Below are positions 1 through 9,405 of a stretch of 64,000 nucleotides of DNA, piece after piece (position 1 is the first letter of the stretch; the number at the start of each line of letters is the position of its first letter). The stretch is taken from contig CAUYUJ010019899.1 of assembly GCA_963575745.1 (NCBI GenBank), positions 62,001 to 126,000 on the forward strand, read 5' to 3'. Source of the DNA: Prorocentrum cordatum (Eukaryota; Sar; Dinophyceae; Prorocentrales; Prorocentraceae). The translations under genes and the position numbers were made by a program. The notes under the pieces are model-generated. The model searched no databases. It was not told where the DNA came from and saw only the letters and a list, made by a program, of their open reading frames with translations.

Positions 1-63
1 CCGTTTGCCGATGTGACCTTGAGTGCGGACCCCCAGGGATGGCCTCAGCATTACTGTCAACCC

Positions 64-215
64 GCATGGTAAGGATGGGCAGCCTTCCCAAGGGTACCCT
101 TGCATCCTTGCCTCCTCGGTCCGAACTTGGCCACTTTCGTTGGCCGCGCCCCGCTGAGAAAAAGCCTCGAAGGGAGCGTCAAAGGCCCTTTGCATCCTTC
201 TCGCGCATCCTTATG
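64..215. repeat. Dispersed repeat A, copy 1
   Basis: About 150 bp shared with 2058-2209 and 38266-38403. All copies contain a core close to GGCCACTTTCGYTGGC. The outer ends are inverted (TAAGGATGSGC at the left, GCATCCTTA at the right), which suggests a small terminal-inverted-repeat element. No coding content is seen. Confidence 0.7.
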
Positions 216-222
216 ATTCGTG

Positions 223-384
223 AGTGGACAGGACCCCCACCCTGACACGTCGATTCGTGACTTGTCCGTTTTCGGTTCTCGAGAGGGCGCCGCAGCCGTC
301 ATTCTCCAGGCTGGCGCCCGCCAGGTTTCGGCCCGAGGTCGTCTTCGCCAAACCACGTTTTTTGCCTCAGGGGGGCCTGTCCAC
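223..384. mobile_element. MITE-like element B, copy 1
   Basis: Starts with GTGGACAGGACCCCC and ends with the inverted form GGGGGGCCTGTCCACC. A second copy at 23206-23374 shares most of the interior, including the TTTTCGGTTCTCGAGAGG core. It has no ORF and fits a non-autonomous DNA transposon. Confidence 0.7.
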
Positions 385-385
385 C

Positions 386-499
386 CCCTCCTCCTCCTCC
401 TCCTCCTCCTCCTCCTCCTCCTCCTCCTCCTCCTCCTCCTCCTCCTCCTCCCTCCCTCCTCCTCCTCCTTTCCTCCTCCTCCTCCTCCTCCTCCTCCTC

Positions 500-530
<31 letters not shown>

Positions 531-535
531 TCCTC
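386..535 (+). repeat. (CTC)n microsatellite
   Basis: Nearly pure CTC/TCC triplets with a few interruptions. Reading frames across it give poly-Leu, poly-Ser or poly-Pro and are not genes. Confidence 0.95.
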
Positions 536-663
536 CTCCTCCGGCTGTAATCTGCGTGCTCGGACCTGGCCCCCCGCGGGCCTCCCGAGAGGCGCGCGTC
601 CGAGGGCACTCCCGCCCAGAGCCGCGTGCAGGCGAGCCTGGCCGAAGAAGAGAGCCACGGCCC

Positions 664-685
664 TCGTCGTCGCCTTCGTTGGCGA

Positions 686-734
<49 letters not shown>

Positions 735-840
735 TTCGTCGTCGCCGGCGCCGGCGTCGTCGTCGTCGTCGTCACGTCGTCGTCTTCGTCGTCGTCGACG
801 TCGGCGTCGTCGTCGTCTTCGCCGCCGCCGCCGTCGTCGT
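664..840 (+). repeat. (GTC)n microsatellite
   Basis: A GTC/TCG triplet array with GCC interruptions. The flanks at 536-663 and 841-975 are GC-rich and hold nothing recognisable. Confidence 0.9.
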
Positions 841-975
841 CAAGCGCCCAAGCACGAACGTCCGGAGCTCCACGCAGATGGCTCGTGTCGGCGCGTGGCC
901 CCCCCCCCCCCCCTGGCGGCGCCTCGCGGCGCCTGCCTTGGCGCGGCCCGCGCGCCAGAGGGGAGGGAGGGCCTC

Positions 976-1128
976 CGATAGATATATGTATATATGTATA
1001 TATGTATACATGTACATATACATGCACGTAGATATATGTATATAGATATATGTATATATGTATATAGATATATGTATATGTACATCTGTGCACATAGATA
1101 TATGTATATATGTACATATACATGTAGA
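976..1128. repeat. TATATG/TACATG-type AT-rich array
   Basis: An alternating pyrimidine-purine tract of about 150 bp built from TATATGTA and GATATATG units. It is a sharp AT island in GC-rich DNA. Confidence 0.9.
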
Positions 1129-1159
1129 CCTGTAAGCGAACAAGAAGATAGATGAGTAT

Positions 1160-2057
1160 GCGTTCATGTGCATCGCAGAAGTACGTGTTGGCTTATGCTC
1201 TTCCACCAGGGCCCCCTTCCGAGCCCGGCCGCCGCAGGGATCCAGCAGCTCGGAGGGACTCGGTGTTGCACCGGCCGACCGGGGAGCCGGCGAGTCCGGC
1301 GAGGGGGTTCGTCGGGAGCCTTGAGACAGGGGTCAATGCAAACGGGGGTCAGCCAGAGAGCCCGATTTTGCAGGATCCTGCAGGGCCAGAGTCGCATTGA
1401 CCCGGGTTTGGGTGAAGGATCCTGCAGGATCCTGCAGGATCCTTCGCGCTGGCCCGGGCTTAGGTGCAGGATCTTGCAGGATCTGCAGGATTCTGCAAGG
1501 CCTGAGTGACCCGGGTCTGGATTGGCCCGGGTCCGAAGATCCCCGAGTTCGGTGTGTGGGCGATTCGGCGTCGCACATGTCGGGAAGCTGCGGAAGACGA
1601 ATCCACAAGAAGACGAACCCACAAGAAGACGAATCCACAAGAAGACGAACCAGCCCAACCGAAAGTTACTAGTTAGAAAGACGGAAGACGCACGACGAAT
1701 CCCAACAAAAAGTTAATAGTTTCGTCTTTACGTGTCGCCGCGGCAGTACACCACGCCGAGCTCGGAGGGGCCCGGTGCTGTCCGCCACGCCGGCTGGCCG
1801 GCCGAGGAGCCGGTGAGTTCGGCGAGGGGGCTTCGGTGCTTCGGCAGTTTGGCGGCGCACAGGTCGCCGATCGTAGAGGTCGCAGAGGTCGGGCGAGCGG
1901 CCCGCCCAGCTTTCCGACCTGCACGACACGGCGTATAGGCGCCCCAGCTTCCCGGTGCAGACGCCCCAGCCTCCGGTGTCGTGCCACGTCGTCCCGACCA
2001 GTGTGGGCGATTTGGCGCTGCACCGGTCGGGAAGCCGGGGCGTCCGTACAGTCGGCC
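1160..2057. repeat. Cluster of imperfect duplicated segments, no gene seen
   Basis: The segment at about 1240-1330 recurs at about 1755-1850 (AGCTCGGAGGG, GAGCCGGYGAGT, GGCGAGGGGG). A block with GTGTGGGCGATTYGGCG occurs near 1555 and 2003. A 16-bp unit (GAATCCACAAGAAGAC type) repeats three times at about 1601-1655. No reading frame here looks like a protein. Confidence 0.6.
1355..1535. repeat. GCAGGATCCTGCAGG palindromic repeat, copy 1
   Basis: A run of TGCAGGATCC units, each a near palindrome, followed by TGACCCGGGTCTGGA. A related copy lies at 56895-57165, so this is a dispersed family rather than a local slippage product. Confidence 0.7.
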
Positions 2058-2209
2058 CGCATCGCAAGGATGGGCAGTTGTCCCACGTGTACCCCTGGCA
2101 TCGTTGCCTCCTCGGTCCGTCCTTGGCCACTTTCGCTGGCTGCGCCCCGCTGGGCAAGCTTGGAGATGGGCGTCCACGGTCCACGGCGCTTGCATACCTT
2201 CGCGCATGG
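2058..2209. repeat. Dispersed repeat A, copy 2
   Basis: Matches 64-215 in order: the CAAGGATGGGCA start, CTCCTCGGTCCG, and GGCCACTTTCGCTGGC. The 3' end is diverged. Confidence 0.65.
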
Positions 2210-2485
2210 CTAGCGAGGCAACATCAGACCAGTAAAACGTACCCAGGCAAATGAGGCCAGTAATCCGTACCCAGGGGTGGAGTGTCGCCCATGGAGACAT
2301 GTTATGTAGAGCCACTGATTGTTTACCTGCGTTTTATCACGTTAGTGGATACATGTTGCAATTACAGCCGCGCGCGATATGGATGCGTGGGCGCGCAGCT
2401 AGCGCCCGAGCCATGGCTGGATTCCAGGAGTGTCGATAGGCGTTGTCGCGTGACAGTATTGTAGGATGTCCGACCTCCGCCCTCA
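2210..2485. other. Gene-free stretch with two CCAGTAA-GTACCCA units
   Basis: Two short units of the type CCAGTAAAACGTACCCAGG lie at about 2229-2275. The same unit forms the array at 11925-12320. I see nothing else here. Confidence 0.5.
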
Positions 2486-2890
2486 GTGAGTCCCTTCTCC
2501 TCCCTCCCTCCCTCCTCCCTCCCTCCCTCCTTCCTCCTCCTGCCTCCCTCCTCCCTGCTCCCTCCTCCTTCCTCCTCCCTCCCTCCCTCCTCCCTCCCTC
2601 CCTCCTCCCTCCCTCCCTCCTCCTTCCCCCCCCATCCCTGCTCCCTCCCTCCTCCCTCCTCCTCCCTCCCTCCTCCCTCCCTCTCTCTGTCAGTCCCTTC
2701 TCCTCCCTCCTCCCTCTCCTGTCTCCTCCCTCCCTCCCTCCTCCCCCCCCTCCTCCTTCCTCCCTCCCTGTTCACCATTCTCTCCCCCTCCCTCATTCTG
2801 TTCTCGCTGATATCCTTCTCCTCCCGTCTCTCCCTCCCTCTTCTGTTCCCTTCATTGTTCCTCCTTCAGTTCCTCGTACCACCATCGGTT
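2486..2890 (+). repeat. CCCTCCT-rich polypyrimidine tract
   Basis: About 400 bp of almost pure C/T on the + strand in CCCTCCT/CTCCTCC units. It precedes the first exon segment of gene A and probably belongs to an intron or upstream region of that gene. Confidence 0.8.
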
Positions 2891-3070
2891 CCTTCCCCGT
2901 GTCTCGCTCTTGTACTCCTCCTCTCATCGTCGTCTCTCTTTTCCGCATTCCGCGGCAGGGCTTTCACTTCCATCCCTCCTCCCCCCTCCTTCCTGGGGGG
3001 ATGGGAGCGGGCGGGGGGGCGGGAGGAAGAGAACGGAGACGGCCGACCCTAGCCGTTGTGGCCCAAGCAG

Positions 3071-3520
3071 GCGCGCCTGACGCTGCGAGACGGCGAAAAG
3101 CAAGTTCGGGCCATGCAGCGCCTCGGGCGTCAGGCGCCCACTGTGGTGCCCGCTCAGTGCCTGGGCGGCGCCAGCACCCTGCTGGGCTCCTTCATCCTGG
3201 CGGAGCGGTGCCAGTTGGAGGCGGAGAGCTACTGGTCGGACGGGGAGCTCAGCAACGTGCAGGCGGTCGTCAACGCCACGCACGACAGGCAGCCCTACCA
3301 CTACCCACGCACGGCGAAAAGCCAGGTGGGTCAGTGGGTCGTGGTGGACGCCCGCGGCAACGAGCTCGCGAACAACCGCGTGCTCGACAGGGAGACGCCG
3401 GGGATCCTCGAGGTTCTCCGCCGCGGAGGGGACGTGCTGGTTCACTGCAACCAGTCGTTCCACAGGGGCCCCGTGACGTGCGCGGCCCTTTTCAGGCGCT
3501 GCACGGGCCACGACGCGCAG
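3071..3520 (+). CDS. Gene A, exon segment 1: dual-specificity/tyrosine phosphatase-like domain
   Basis: The frame is open and protein-like from an AG acceptor (CAAGCAG, 3064-3070). Near its end it reads VLVHCNQSFHRGP, which fits the CX5R phosphate-binding signature of the cysteine-dependent phosphatase superfamily: Cys codon at 3446-3448, Arg at 3464-3466. Upstream hydrophobic and charged segments fit the fold, but I cannot assign a subfamily and the general acid is uncertain. The likely donor is a non-GT site just after 3520, which joins in frame to 3747. The true start is not visible; the first in-frame ATG is at 3113. The role, if active, would be dephosphorylation of Ser/Thr/Tyr proteins or another phosphate ester. 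Domain call moderately sure, activity not. Confidence 0.6.
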
Positions 3521-3746
3521 GCGGGGGGGCGTTCGGCGACAAGCCGGGAAGGGGGTCAAGCGGCGATGAGCCAGTCGGCGCGACAAGGGCGCCCTCCCCC
3601 CCCAGAGCTGGAGGGAGAGGAGGTGGATGAGGAGAGGAGGAGGAGGAGGAGGAGGAGGAGGAGGAGGAGGAGGAGGAGGAGGGAGGGAGGAGGGAGGACA
3701 CGAGAACGGGGAGGACGAGAAGGAGGGTCGGAGTCAGCGCTCGCAG
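3521..3746 (+). other. Gene A intron 1 with (GGA)n and the GGCGACAAGCC motif
   Basis: GGCGACAAGCC lies at 3535-3545, 14 bases from the inferred donor. A (GGA)n array at about 3629-3690 follows. The acceptor is CTCGCAG ending at 3746. Splicing here joins the phosphatase signature exon to the next exon without a frame change. Confidence 0.5.
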
Positions 3747-4003
3747 GCTTTCCTGGACTTCCTGGCGACGCGCCGCCGCATCTGGCGCGGCCACGAGAGC
3801 GGGTGCCCGGACCGCAAGAAGAGGCACGACCAGGGGCTCCTGCGGGCCCAGGCCTGGGCCAGGGCGCAGCCGCCGCCGCGGCCCCACTCAGCGGCGCCCG
3901 CGCTCAGGTCGCCGACCCGCGGCTCCACTGAGGCCGCCTCGCCGCCGCAGCCGCCGCCACAGAAGGCCGCGCCGCGGCCGCTGCGGTCAGCGCTGCGCGT
4001 ATC
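3747..4003 (+). CDS. Gene A, exon segment 2
   Basis: Begins AFLDFLATRRRIW, which plausibly continues the C-terminal helix of the phosphatase-like domain, since such folds have a helix after the CX5R loop. A Pro/Ala/Gln-rich low-complexity stretch follows, then the intron motif GGCGAGAAGCC at 4004. The 3' boundary is approximate. No separate function can be assigned. Confidence 0.45.
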
Positions 4004-4320
4004 GGCGAGAAGCCAGGCGCAGGCCCGTTCGGGCGTCCAACGTGGGAGATTTGAAAATATCGTTGTCTTCTCTCCTCCCTCCCTTCTCCTTCCCTGCTCC
4101 GTGTTCCGTCCTCCGTCCTCCCTCCTTCGCCCTTCCCCCTCCCTCCCTCCTCCCCGCCGTTCTCCTCCCCCCCCCCCCTCCCCCTCGTCCTCCCTCTACC
4201 TTCCTGGGGGGCCCGCGAAGTTCGAAGCTCGAAGTTCGAAGTTCAAAGTTCGAACTTCGAATCCCGACGTCCGAAGTCCGAAATTCGAAGTTCGAAGTCC
4301 GAAGTTCCGAGATCCGCTAG
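4004..4320 (+). mobile_element. Introner-like element in gene A, intron 2
   Basis: Starts GGCGAGAAGCCAGGCGCAGG and shares its first 50 bp with the copy at 4971. It continues with a pyrimidine tract of about 140 bp and a CGAAGTT heptamer array (4218-4305), then ends at a TAG acceptor (4318-4320). The inverted right-hand motif GGCTTNTCGCC is not visible, so the 3' end may be degraded. Confidence 0.65.
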
Positions 4321-4970
4321 GGCATTCTGAACGTCCACATGGGCTCCGATACGGGGCCCGCGGAGTCGTTCAAAAGCGCCGCGACGGAGCCGCGCACGCA
4401 CCTCAACGACAACAAGTGGCTGTACAGGGTCCTTCGGCGCGGCGAAAAGCCAGTGACGCTGCGCCAACCAAAGGACTTCGGCTGCTTCAGCCACGACGAG
4501 TTCCGCGCCCTCCTGCTTCAGTCGGTCGCCTTCGGCAACGACCCCGCGCAGCCGTCGTGCTTCCTGCACGCGACGATGCGCTTGCCGAAGGCTTGGTCCC
4601 TTCGCAACGAGCGGGCCCACTTGTGCTCCAACTGGTTGGTCCGTTTCCCGATGGAGATGGACGGTGTCACGGTCGTTGACCTGACGAGCTACCGTTCGGC
4701 AGGCAAGTACCTCAACGACGCCGCAGGCGACAGCGCGCACATCCGCCAGTGCCTTCAGGTGGCGCGCGGCTACGCGGCCAAGGACCAGGAGGTCGTTCTT
4801 TTGCAGCGCCCCCCGCTCGAGCTCATCGAGCGGTGGTCCGAGGCGGAGGGCCGCTGGCGGCCCGCCACGGACCTCGTCGACGCAGGGCGCGACCCACGGG
4901 GGTTCGCCGCCCAGGAGGCCGCTCCGCCTCCTCCAGGGGCGTCTTCCAAGAGCCCTGCTCCCCGCCAAAC
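4321..4970 (+). CDS. Gene A, exon segment 3, unrecognised domain
   Basis: Open from the TAG acceptor at 4318-4320 (GILNVHMGSD) for about 215 residues with mixed, globular-type composition. It includes the segment FLHATMRLPKAWSLRNERAH and a VVDLTSYRSAGKYLN stretch. Composition and codon use are those of a real protein, unlike the surrounding repeats. I do not recognise the family and give no function. The last residues (about 4890-4970) are Pro/Ala/Ser-rich and run into the motif GGCGACAAGCC at 4971, where the next introner-like copy begins. The neighbouring ATG at 4339 is in frame, so this could alternatively be a first exon of its own gene. Confidence 0.6.
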
Positions 4971-5760
<790 letters not shown>

Positions 5761-6018
5761 GATGATGAGGGCGACCACGACCACGACGGTGACGACGGCG
5801 ACGACGACGACGACGACGGCGACGAAGGCGGCGACGACGACGACGACGACCACGACCACGACGACCACGAAGGCGCCGCCACCTGGACCGCGAGCGGTCT
5901 CGACAGCGGACCGCGAGCGCTCGGGGAGTCGCCGCGTGAAGGCGCGCGGGGTGGAGGTCGTCTCCGCCATGCCGAGCAGGCCCCCGCCAGGCTCGCCCGA
6001 GGCAGAGGCGCCGGCACG
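5761..6018 (+). repeat. (GAC)n array and unassigned flank
   Basis: GAC/GGC triplets fill about 5770-5870, directly after the heptamer array. The following 150 bp are GC-rich and give no convincing exon. Confidence 0.7.
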
Positions 6019-6822
6019 ATGGTCGTTGGGCAATTTTTGGGAAGGTCGGGTGGGGGACGGGAGATTTTTTGGAGTTCACTGGCGGAGCGAATCCCCGTGG
6101 ACCCCTGGGCCCAGAGCGCGAGAGGGGGGGGCGGCGAGAAGCCTGGAGGGGGGGCGGCGAAAAGCCTGGATGCACTCCAAAGTTTTCAAGGGGGCCCCAG
6201 CCAGGCCAAAGGCGCTCCAGCCGCAGCGGCGCGACAGCCCACGCCGCCGCCCGCCAAGGCCGGCCAGCAGCGCCCGCCCTCGGTGGCGCCGCCTCCGCTT
6301 CAGGGACCGCCTCCGCCGCAGGCGCGGGCCCGCAGGCACTCCCGAGAGCGCGCCGCTGGCCCCGAGAGCCCGAGCGCGGGGCACGCGCCTTTCCTCCACC
6401 TGAGCGCGAAGCGCCCGCCGGCGGGGGCCAGGCCGAAAAGCCTGCCACCCCCCGAGGCGCTGCCAGCGGCGGCGACAAGCCAGCAGCCCCAGGAGCAGCA
6501 GGGGCTGGGCGACCAGGGACGCGGGCACGACGACGCCCTGGCCGACGCCTCCTTCGACGAGGTGTTCGCCGCGCAGGAGGCGCTCGTGCGAGCTCTGAAG
6601 CGCCGCGCCGCGGAGGCCCTCGGCGCCGACAAGGACACGTCGGAGGCGAAGCGCCGCGAGGTCGAGGAGGCAGCGGGGCTCATGGAGCGCGCGCAGAGGC
6701 TGCTGCAGCAGGCTGCCGAAGCTGTGCTGCCCAGCGCGGGCGCGGAGGAGCTGACCGAGGAAGCGGCGACCGAGCCTGCTCAGGAGGCCCAGGCGGATCA
6801 TCAGGAGGAGGGCGGGGGATGA
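6019..6822 (+). CDS. Gene A, exon segment 4: low-complexity linker and coiled coil
   Basis: The open frame ends at TGA 6820-6822. The first half is Pro/Ala/Ser-rich and carries three GGCGANAAGCC motifs (6133, 6156, 6471). From about 6510 it becomes charged and helical (ASFDEVFAAQEALVRALKRR, then EAKRREVEEA and LMERAQRLLQQ), as in a coiled coil of about 60 residues. A splice before the stop would join this to 6898. The 5' boundary is uncertain; the coiled-coil half is the best supported part. No enzymatic function is visible. Confidence 0.5.
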   Translation: MVVGQFLGRSGGGREIFWSSLAERIPVDPWAQSARGGGGEKPGGGAAKSLDALQSFQGGPSQAKGAPAAAARQPTPPPAKAGQQRPPSVAPPPLQGPPPPQARARRHSRERAAGPESPSAGHAPFLHLSAKRPPAGARPKSLPPPEALPAAATSQQPQEQQGLGDQGRGHDDALADASFDEVFAAQEALVRALKRRAAEALGADKDTSEAKRREVEEAAGLMERAQRLLQQAAEAVLPSAGAEELTEEAATEPAQEAQADHQEEGGG

Positions 6823-6897
6823 AGGAGAAGAAGGAGGGATGGGGGGGAAGGAGCGTGAGGGGAATCCGATTGGAAGGCGTCCGGCCGCCAAACCGCC

Positions 6898-7263
6898 TTG
6901 GCTGCCGCCGCCCGCCCCGACCTGCACGGGGTCGACGTAGCTGCTGAGGGCGCGGCGCCAAGCCAGCAGCAGGAGCGCCGCCAGCAGCGCGCGAGTGCCT
7001 CCTCCAGCAGCTCCGCCAGCGGCTCGCCCCCAGCAGCTCCTCCAGCAGCTCCGCCAGCGGCGGAAGACAGCCCGCAGGGGGCTCCAGCAGCCGCAGGGGC
7101 GCGGGAGGCGCCGCAGCCCGAGGAACCGACGCGGCGCGAGTACGGCAGGGAGCTGTTCGCCTTCTCGGAGTTCGTCCGCGGCGACCAGCCAGGAGCTCCA
7201 GGACCAGCCGAACTTCTGCTCCAGGCTTGCTACGCAGCGAACCAGAACAGGCTCGGCGAGTAG
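6898..7263 (+). CDS. Gene A, exon segment 5 and probable C-terminus
   Basis: A Gln/Ala/Ser/Pro-rich stretch leads to REYGRELFAFSEFVRG and ELLLQACYAANQN and stops at TAG 7261-7263. The last 35 residues look globular. An AG acceptor (GACGTAG) ends at 6940, so the exon may begin there. The segment contains CCAGCAGCTCC codon repeats (7015-7055). Linking it to the earlier exons rests only on strand, proximity and composition. Confidence 0.45.
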   Translation: MAAAARPDLHGVDVAAEGAAPSQQQERRQQRASASSSSSASGSPPAAPPAAPPAAEDSPQGAPAAAGAREAPQPEEPTRREYGRELFAFSEFVRGDQPGAPGPAELLLQACYAANQNRLGE

Positions 7264-7390
7264 AACATACAAAGTTCTCGCAAACCAACAAAAAAGACAA
7301 AATGCAACAACAAATGCCACACACAGGTTTCAACATGCAAATCGTTACTGTGAACGCCATGACAACAAAAAATGCGCCTTCAGGGATGGC
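7264..7390 (+). other. A-rich spacer between genes A and B
   Basis: About 125 bp clearly richer in A than the flanks, between the stop of gene A and the ankyrin exon. It ends in CCTTCAG, a possible splice acceptor at 7377-7383. It may be 3' UTR, intergenic spacer or intron. Confidence 0.4.
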
Positions 7391-7789
7391 ATGCCGCTGG
7401 TGCTCTCCCAGTTGCTCCCGCACTTGACGGCGACAAGCCTGAACGAGGATGATGCCTACGGCTGGGCGCCCCTGCACATCCTCGCCCAGAACAAGAATAA
7501 CGCGAACGACAAGTGCGAGATGATGCGGCTGCTGCTGGACGCCCGCGCTGACCCCGACGTCAGGGGCAGGCGCGGCGCGACCCCGCTCTTCAAGGCTGCG
7601 GGCACCGCGGCGACAAGCCAGGCGCGCGTCCTCCTGGAGTGCGGGGCGGACGTCAACTTGGCCAGCGAGGACGGGGCCACGCCGCTGGACGCCACCTGGG
7701 CCAACAGGGCGTGCAGGGACGTCATCAGCGAGAAGGGCGGCCAGAAGGGGCAGGGCGTCTCTGGCAAAGGAAGGTTCTATATCAGTTAA
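7391..7789 (+). CDS. Gene B, exon 1: ankyrin-repeat protein
   Basis: The frame from ATG 7391 contains at least two ankyrin repeats: YGWAPLHILAQ...LLLDARADPDVRG, then GATPLFKAAG...LLECGADVNLAS, with a third start DGATPLD. Hallmarks are TPL/APL turns and the LL...GADVN loop. Spacing between AA and LL in the second repeat is ten residues, as usual, even though the GGCGACAAGCC motif (7609-7619) encodes part of it; a second motif at 7429-7439 sits before the first repeat. The frame reaches TAA at 7787, but a GT donor near 7771 could splice to the exon at 7939. The role would be protein-protein binding; the partner is unknown. Domain call is secure, gene limits less so. Confidence 0.8.
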   Translation: MPLVLSQLLPHLTATSLNEDDAYGWAPLHILAQNKNNANDKCEMMRLLLDARADPDVRGRRGATPLFKAAGTAATSQARVLLECGADVNLASEDGATPLDATWANRACRDVISEKGGQKGQGVSGKGRFYIS

Positions 7790-7938
7790 CAGGGGGGGCA
7801 CCGCCTCAGGGAGGGCCCCTGGATATCCCAGGGGCCCCAGGATCGAACTTCGAAGTTCGAAGTTCGAAGTTCGAGCTTCGGACTTCGAAGTTCGAAGTTC
7901 GAAGCTCGAAATTCGCAGTTCGAAGTTCGAAGTCTCAA
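7771..7938 (+). other. Gene B intron with perfect stem-loop and heptamer array
   Basis: Contains the inverted pair GGGCCCCTGG / CCAGGGGCCC around ATATC or a similar loop (about 7815-7842), then a CGAAGTT array (7851-7932). The array links it to the introner-like family, though the GGCGANAAGCC ends are missing. Confidence 0.5.
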
Positions 7939-8096
7939 GGCTGCGGTCGCGCCCCGACGACGACAACCGGAGGCCGCTGGGGGCGGCAGCGAAGGCGCGC
8001 TGGGACCGCCACAACAGCTGGACGGGCCCCAAGGGGAAGGACGCGGGCAAGGGCGACCGCGGCAAGGGCGGCGACGGCAAGGGGCCCAGGCGCTGA
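7939..8096 (+). CDS. Gene B, exon 2: Lys/Gly-rich C-terminal tail
   Basis: One frame reads LRSRPDDDNRRPLGAAAKAR, then a Trp-containing stretch and Lys/Gly-rich units (KGKDAGKGDRGKGG), with TGA at 8094-8096. The preceding ankyrin exon also ends in Lys/Gln/Gly, so this is a natural continuation. A basic Gly/Lys tail suggests nucleic-acid or surface binding, which is inference only. Confidence 0.5.
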
Positions 8097-8586
8097 AGTG
8101 GCCGCGCGGCTGCTGAGCCCCCCGCGCCGCCGCTCACGGCGAAAAGCCTGGCGGCGAAAAGCCTGGCGGCGGAAGCCTGCTCGCTCGGGCGCGCCGCTTC
8201 TCGGAGCCCGACCTCCCTACGGACGGGGCGGGTGGAGGGGGATGGGCCTGGGGGCCGGAGGACGGGGGGCGGGGGGGGGGGCAGAGGAATTGGGAGGGAC
8301 TTGGGCGGGGGGGGACTTGGCACGGTCCGAGGGGAGGTTGGGCTCCGCCTGGTTAAGTAAGAGGCGGCGAAGGCATTGCAAGCCTTCGCCTCGGCAGGCG
8401 CGCAGCGTCGCCTCGCCGCGGAGTGACCTGGCTGTCCGCCGGGCTGCGCGAGAGAGCGAGAACGTCGCCTTCCTCGCGCCCGTTCTGCTCGCCCCTGCTT
8501 CCTCTCTCCCTCCCCCCCCCCCCTCCTCTCCCCCAGTCCCGCCTTCCTCTCTCCCCCTTCCTGCTTCCTCCCTTCCTTCCCCCGAC
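8097..8586 (+). other. Intergenic stretch with paired motif and a 9-bp stem-loop
   Basis: Two GGCGAAAAGCC motifs lie 15 bp apart (8138, 8153). A perfect hairpin GGCGAAGGC / GCCTTCGCC with a 7-base loop lies at 8366-8390. G-rich and then C/T-rich tracts fill the rest. No exon is recognised. Confidence 0.5.
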
Positions 8587-8967
8587 GGCGACAAGCCAGG
8601 CCAGCTCCCCCCTCCCCCCCTCCGTCCTGTCCGCCTCCCCCCCCCTGGTTCCGCCCCTCTGTCATCCTCCATCCCGCGTCTGTTGGCGGGGGGCCTCCAA
8701 AAAACGACGTTCAGAGTTGAAAGCTCGAAGTTCGAAGTTCGAACTTCGAACTCCGAACTTGCAAGTTCGAACTGCGAAGTTCGAACTTGGAAATTCTTCG
8801 GTTCGAGGCCGTCCTGGGGAGTGCGGGTTTCCAATTTCCAACTTTGGAGGCCCCCTCTGCTCTTCCCCGGCCTGCCGGCTTCTCGCCGCAAGGAGAATCG
8901 AGCCCGCGTCAGGAGGCGGGGGCGGCGAGGGGCGTCGAGGGGCCTCCGCCCTTGCTGGCTTCTCGCC
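8587..8967 (+). mobile_element. Introner-like element, best-preserved copy 1
   Basis: Parts in order: GGCGACAAGCCAGGCCAGC at the left end; a C/T tract (8604-8670); GGGGGGCCTCCAAAA (8689); the CGAAGTT heptamer arm and its inverted AACTTCG arm (8709-8800), which can fold into a hairpin; GGTTCGAGGCC; the inner inverted end TTTGGAGGCCCCC (8843); and GGCTTCTCGCC at 8877 and again at 8957. The whole unit aligns end to end with 16057-16437. It lies just upstream of gene C and may be an intron of its 5' region. Confidence 0.8.
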
Positions 8968-9405
8968 CTTCGCCTGGGCCCGAAAAGTGGGCTCGAATGG
9001 AAAAAAAACTGGTTCTCGGCTTCGAAGCAAGTTTTGCCTGGGACAAGGCTCAGCCCGCGGAGACTGCGGAAATTCCCCCCTCCTCCTCCTCCTCCTCCTC
9101 CTCCTCCTCCTCCTCCTCCTCCTCCTCCTCCTGTTCGTCGTCGTGCTCGTCGTCGGAGTGGTCTTCTCCCGTCGGCGTCGCCGTCGTCGTGCTCGTGGTC
9201 GTGGTCGTCGTCTTCCGTCGTCGTCGTCGTCGTCCGTCGTCGTCTTCGTTGTCGTCCTCGTCGTGGTCGTCGTCGTCGTCGTCCATGCATGGAAGCAGTT
9301 GGACGGGGCGTCCGCTCTCCTTCCTCTCCCGCCCCCCAACGACAAATGCGCAATTCCTTCTCCACGCGGCCAGCCACTTCGGCTCGAGCGAGCAATCCGG
9401 GGCAG
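8968..9405 (+). repeat. (CTC)n then (GTC)n arrays upstream of gene C
   Basis: CTC triplets fill about 9078-9131 and GTC/GTCGTG triplets fill 9133-9283. The 100 bp before them carries no recognised exon. A GTC array directly downstream of an introner-like copy recurs at 14700, 16438 and 19300. Confidence 0.8.

Noticed and set aside
8366-8390. tRNA or terminator at the 9-bp hairpin
   Set aside because: No cloverleaf or anticodon arm can be drawn, and factor-independent terminators are not expected here.
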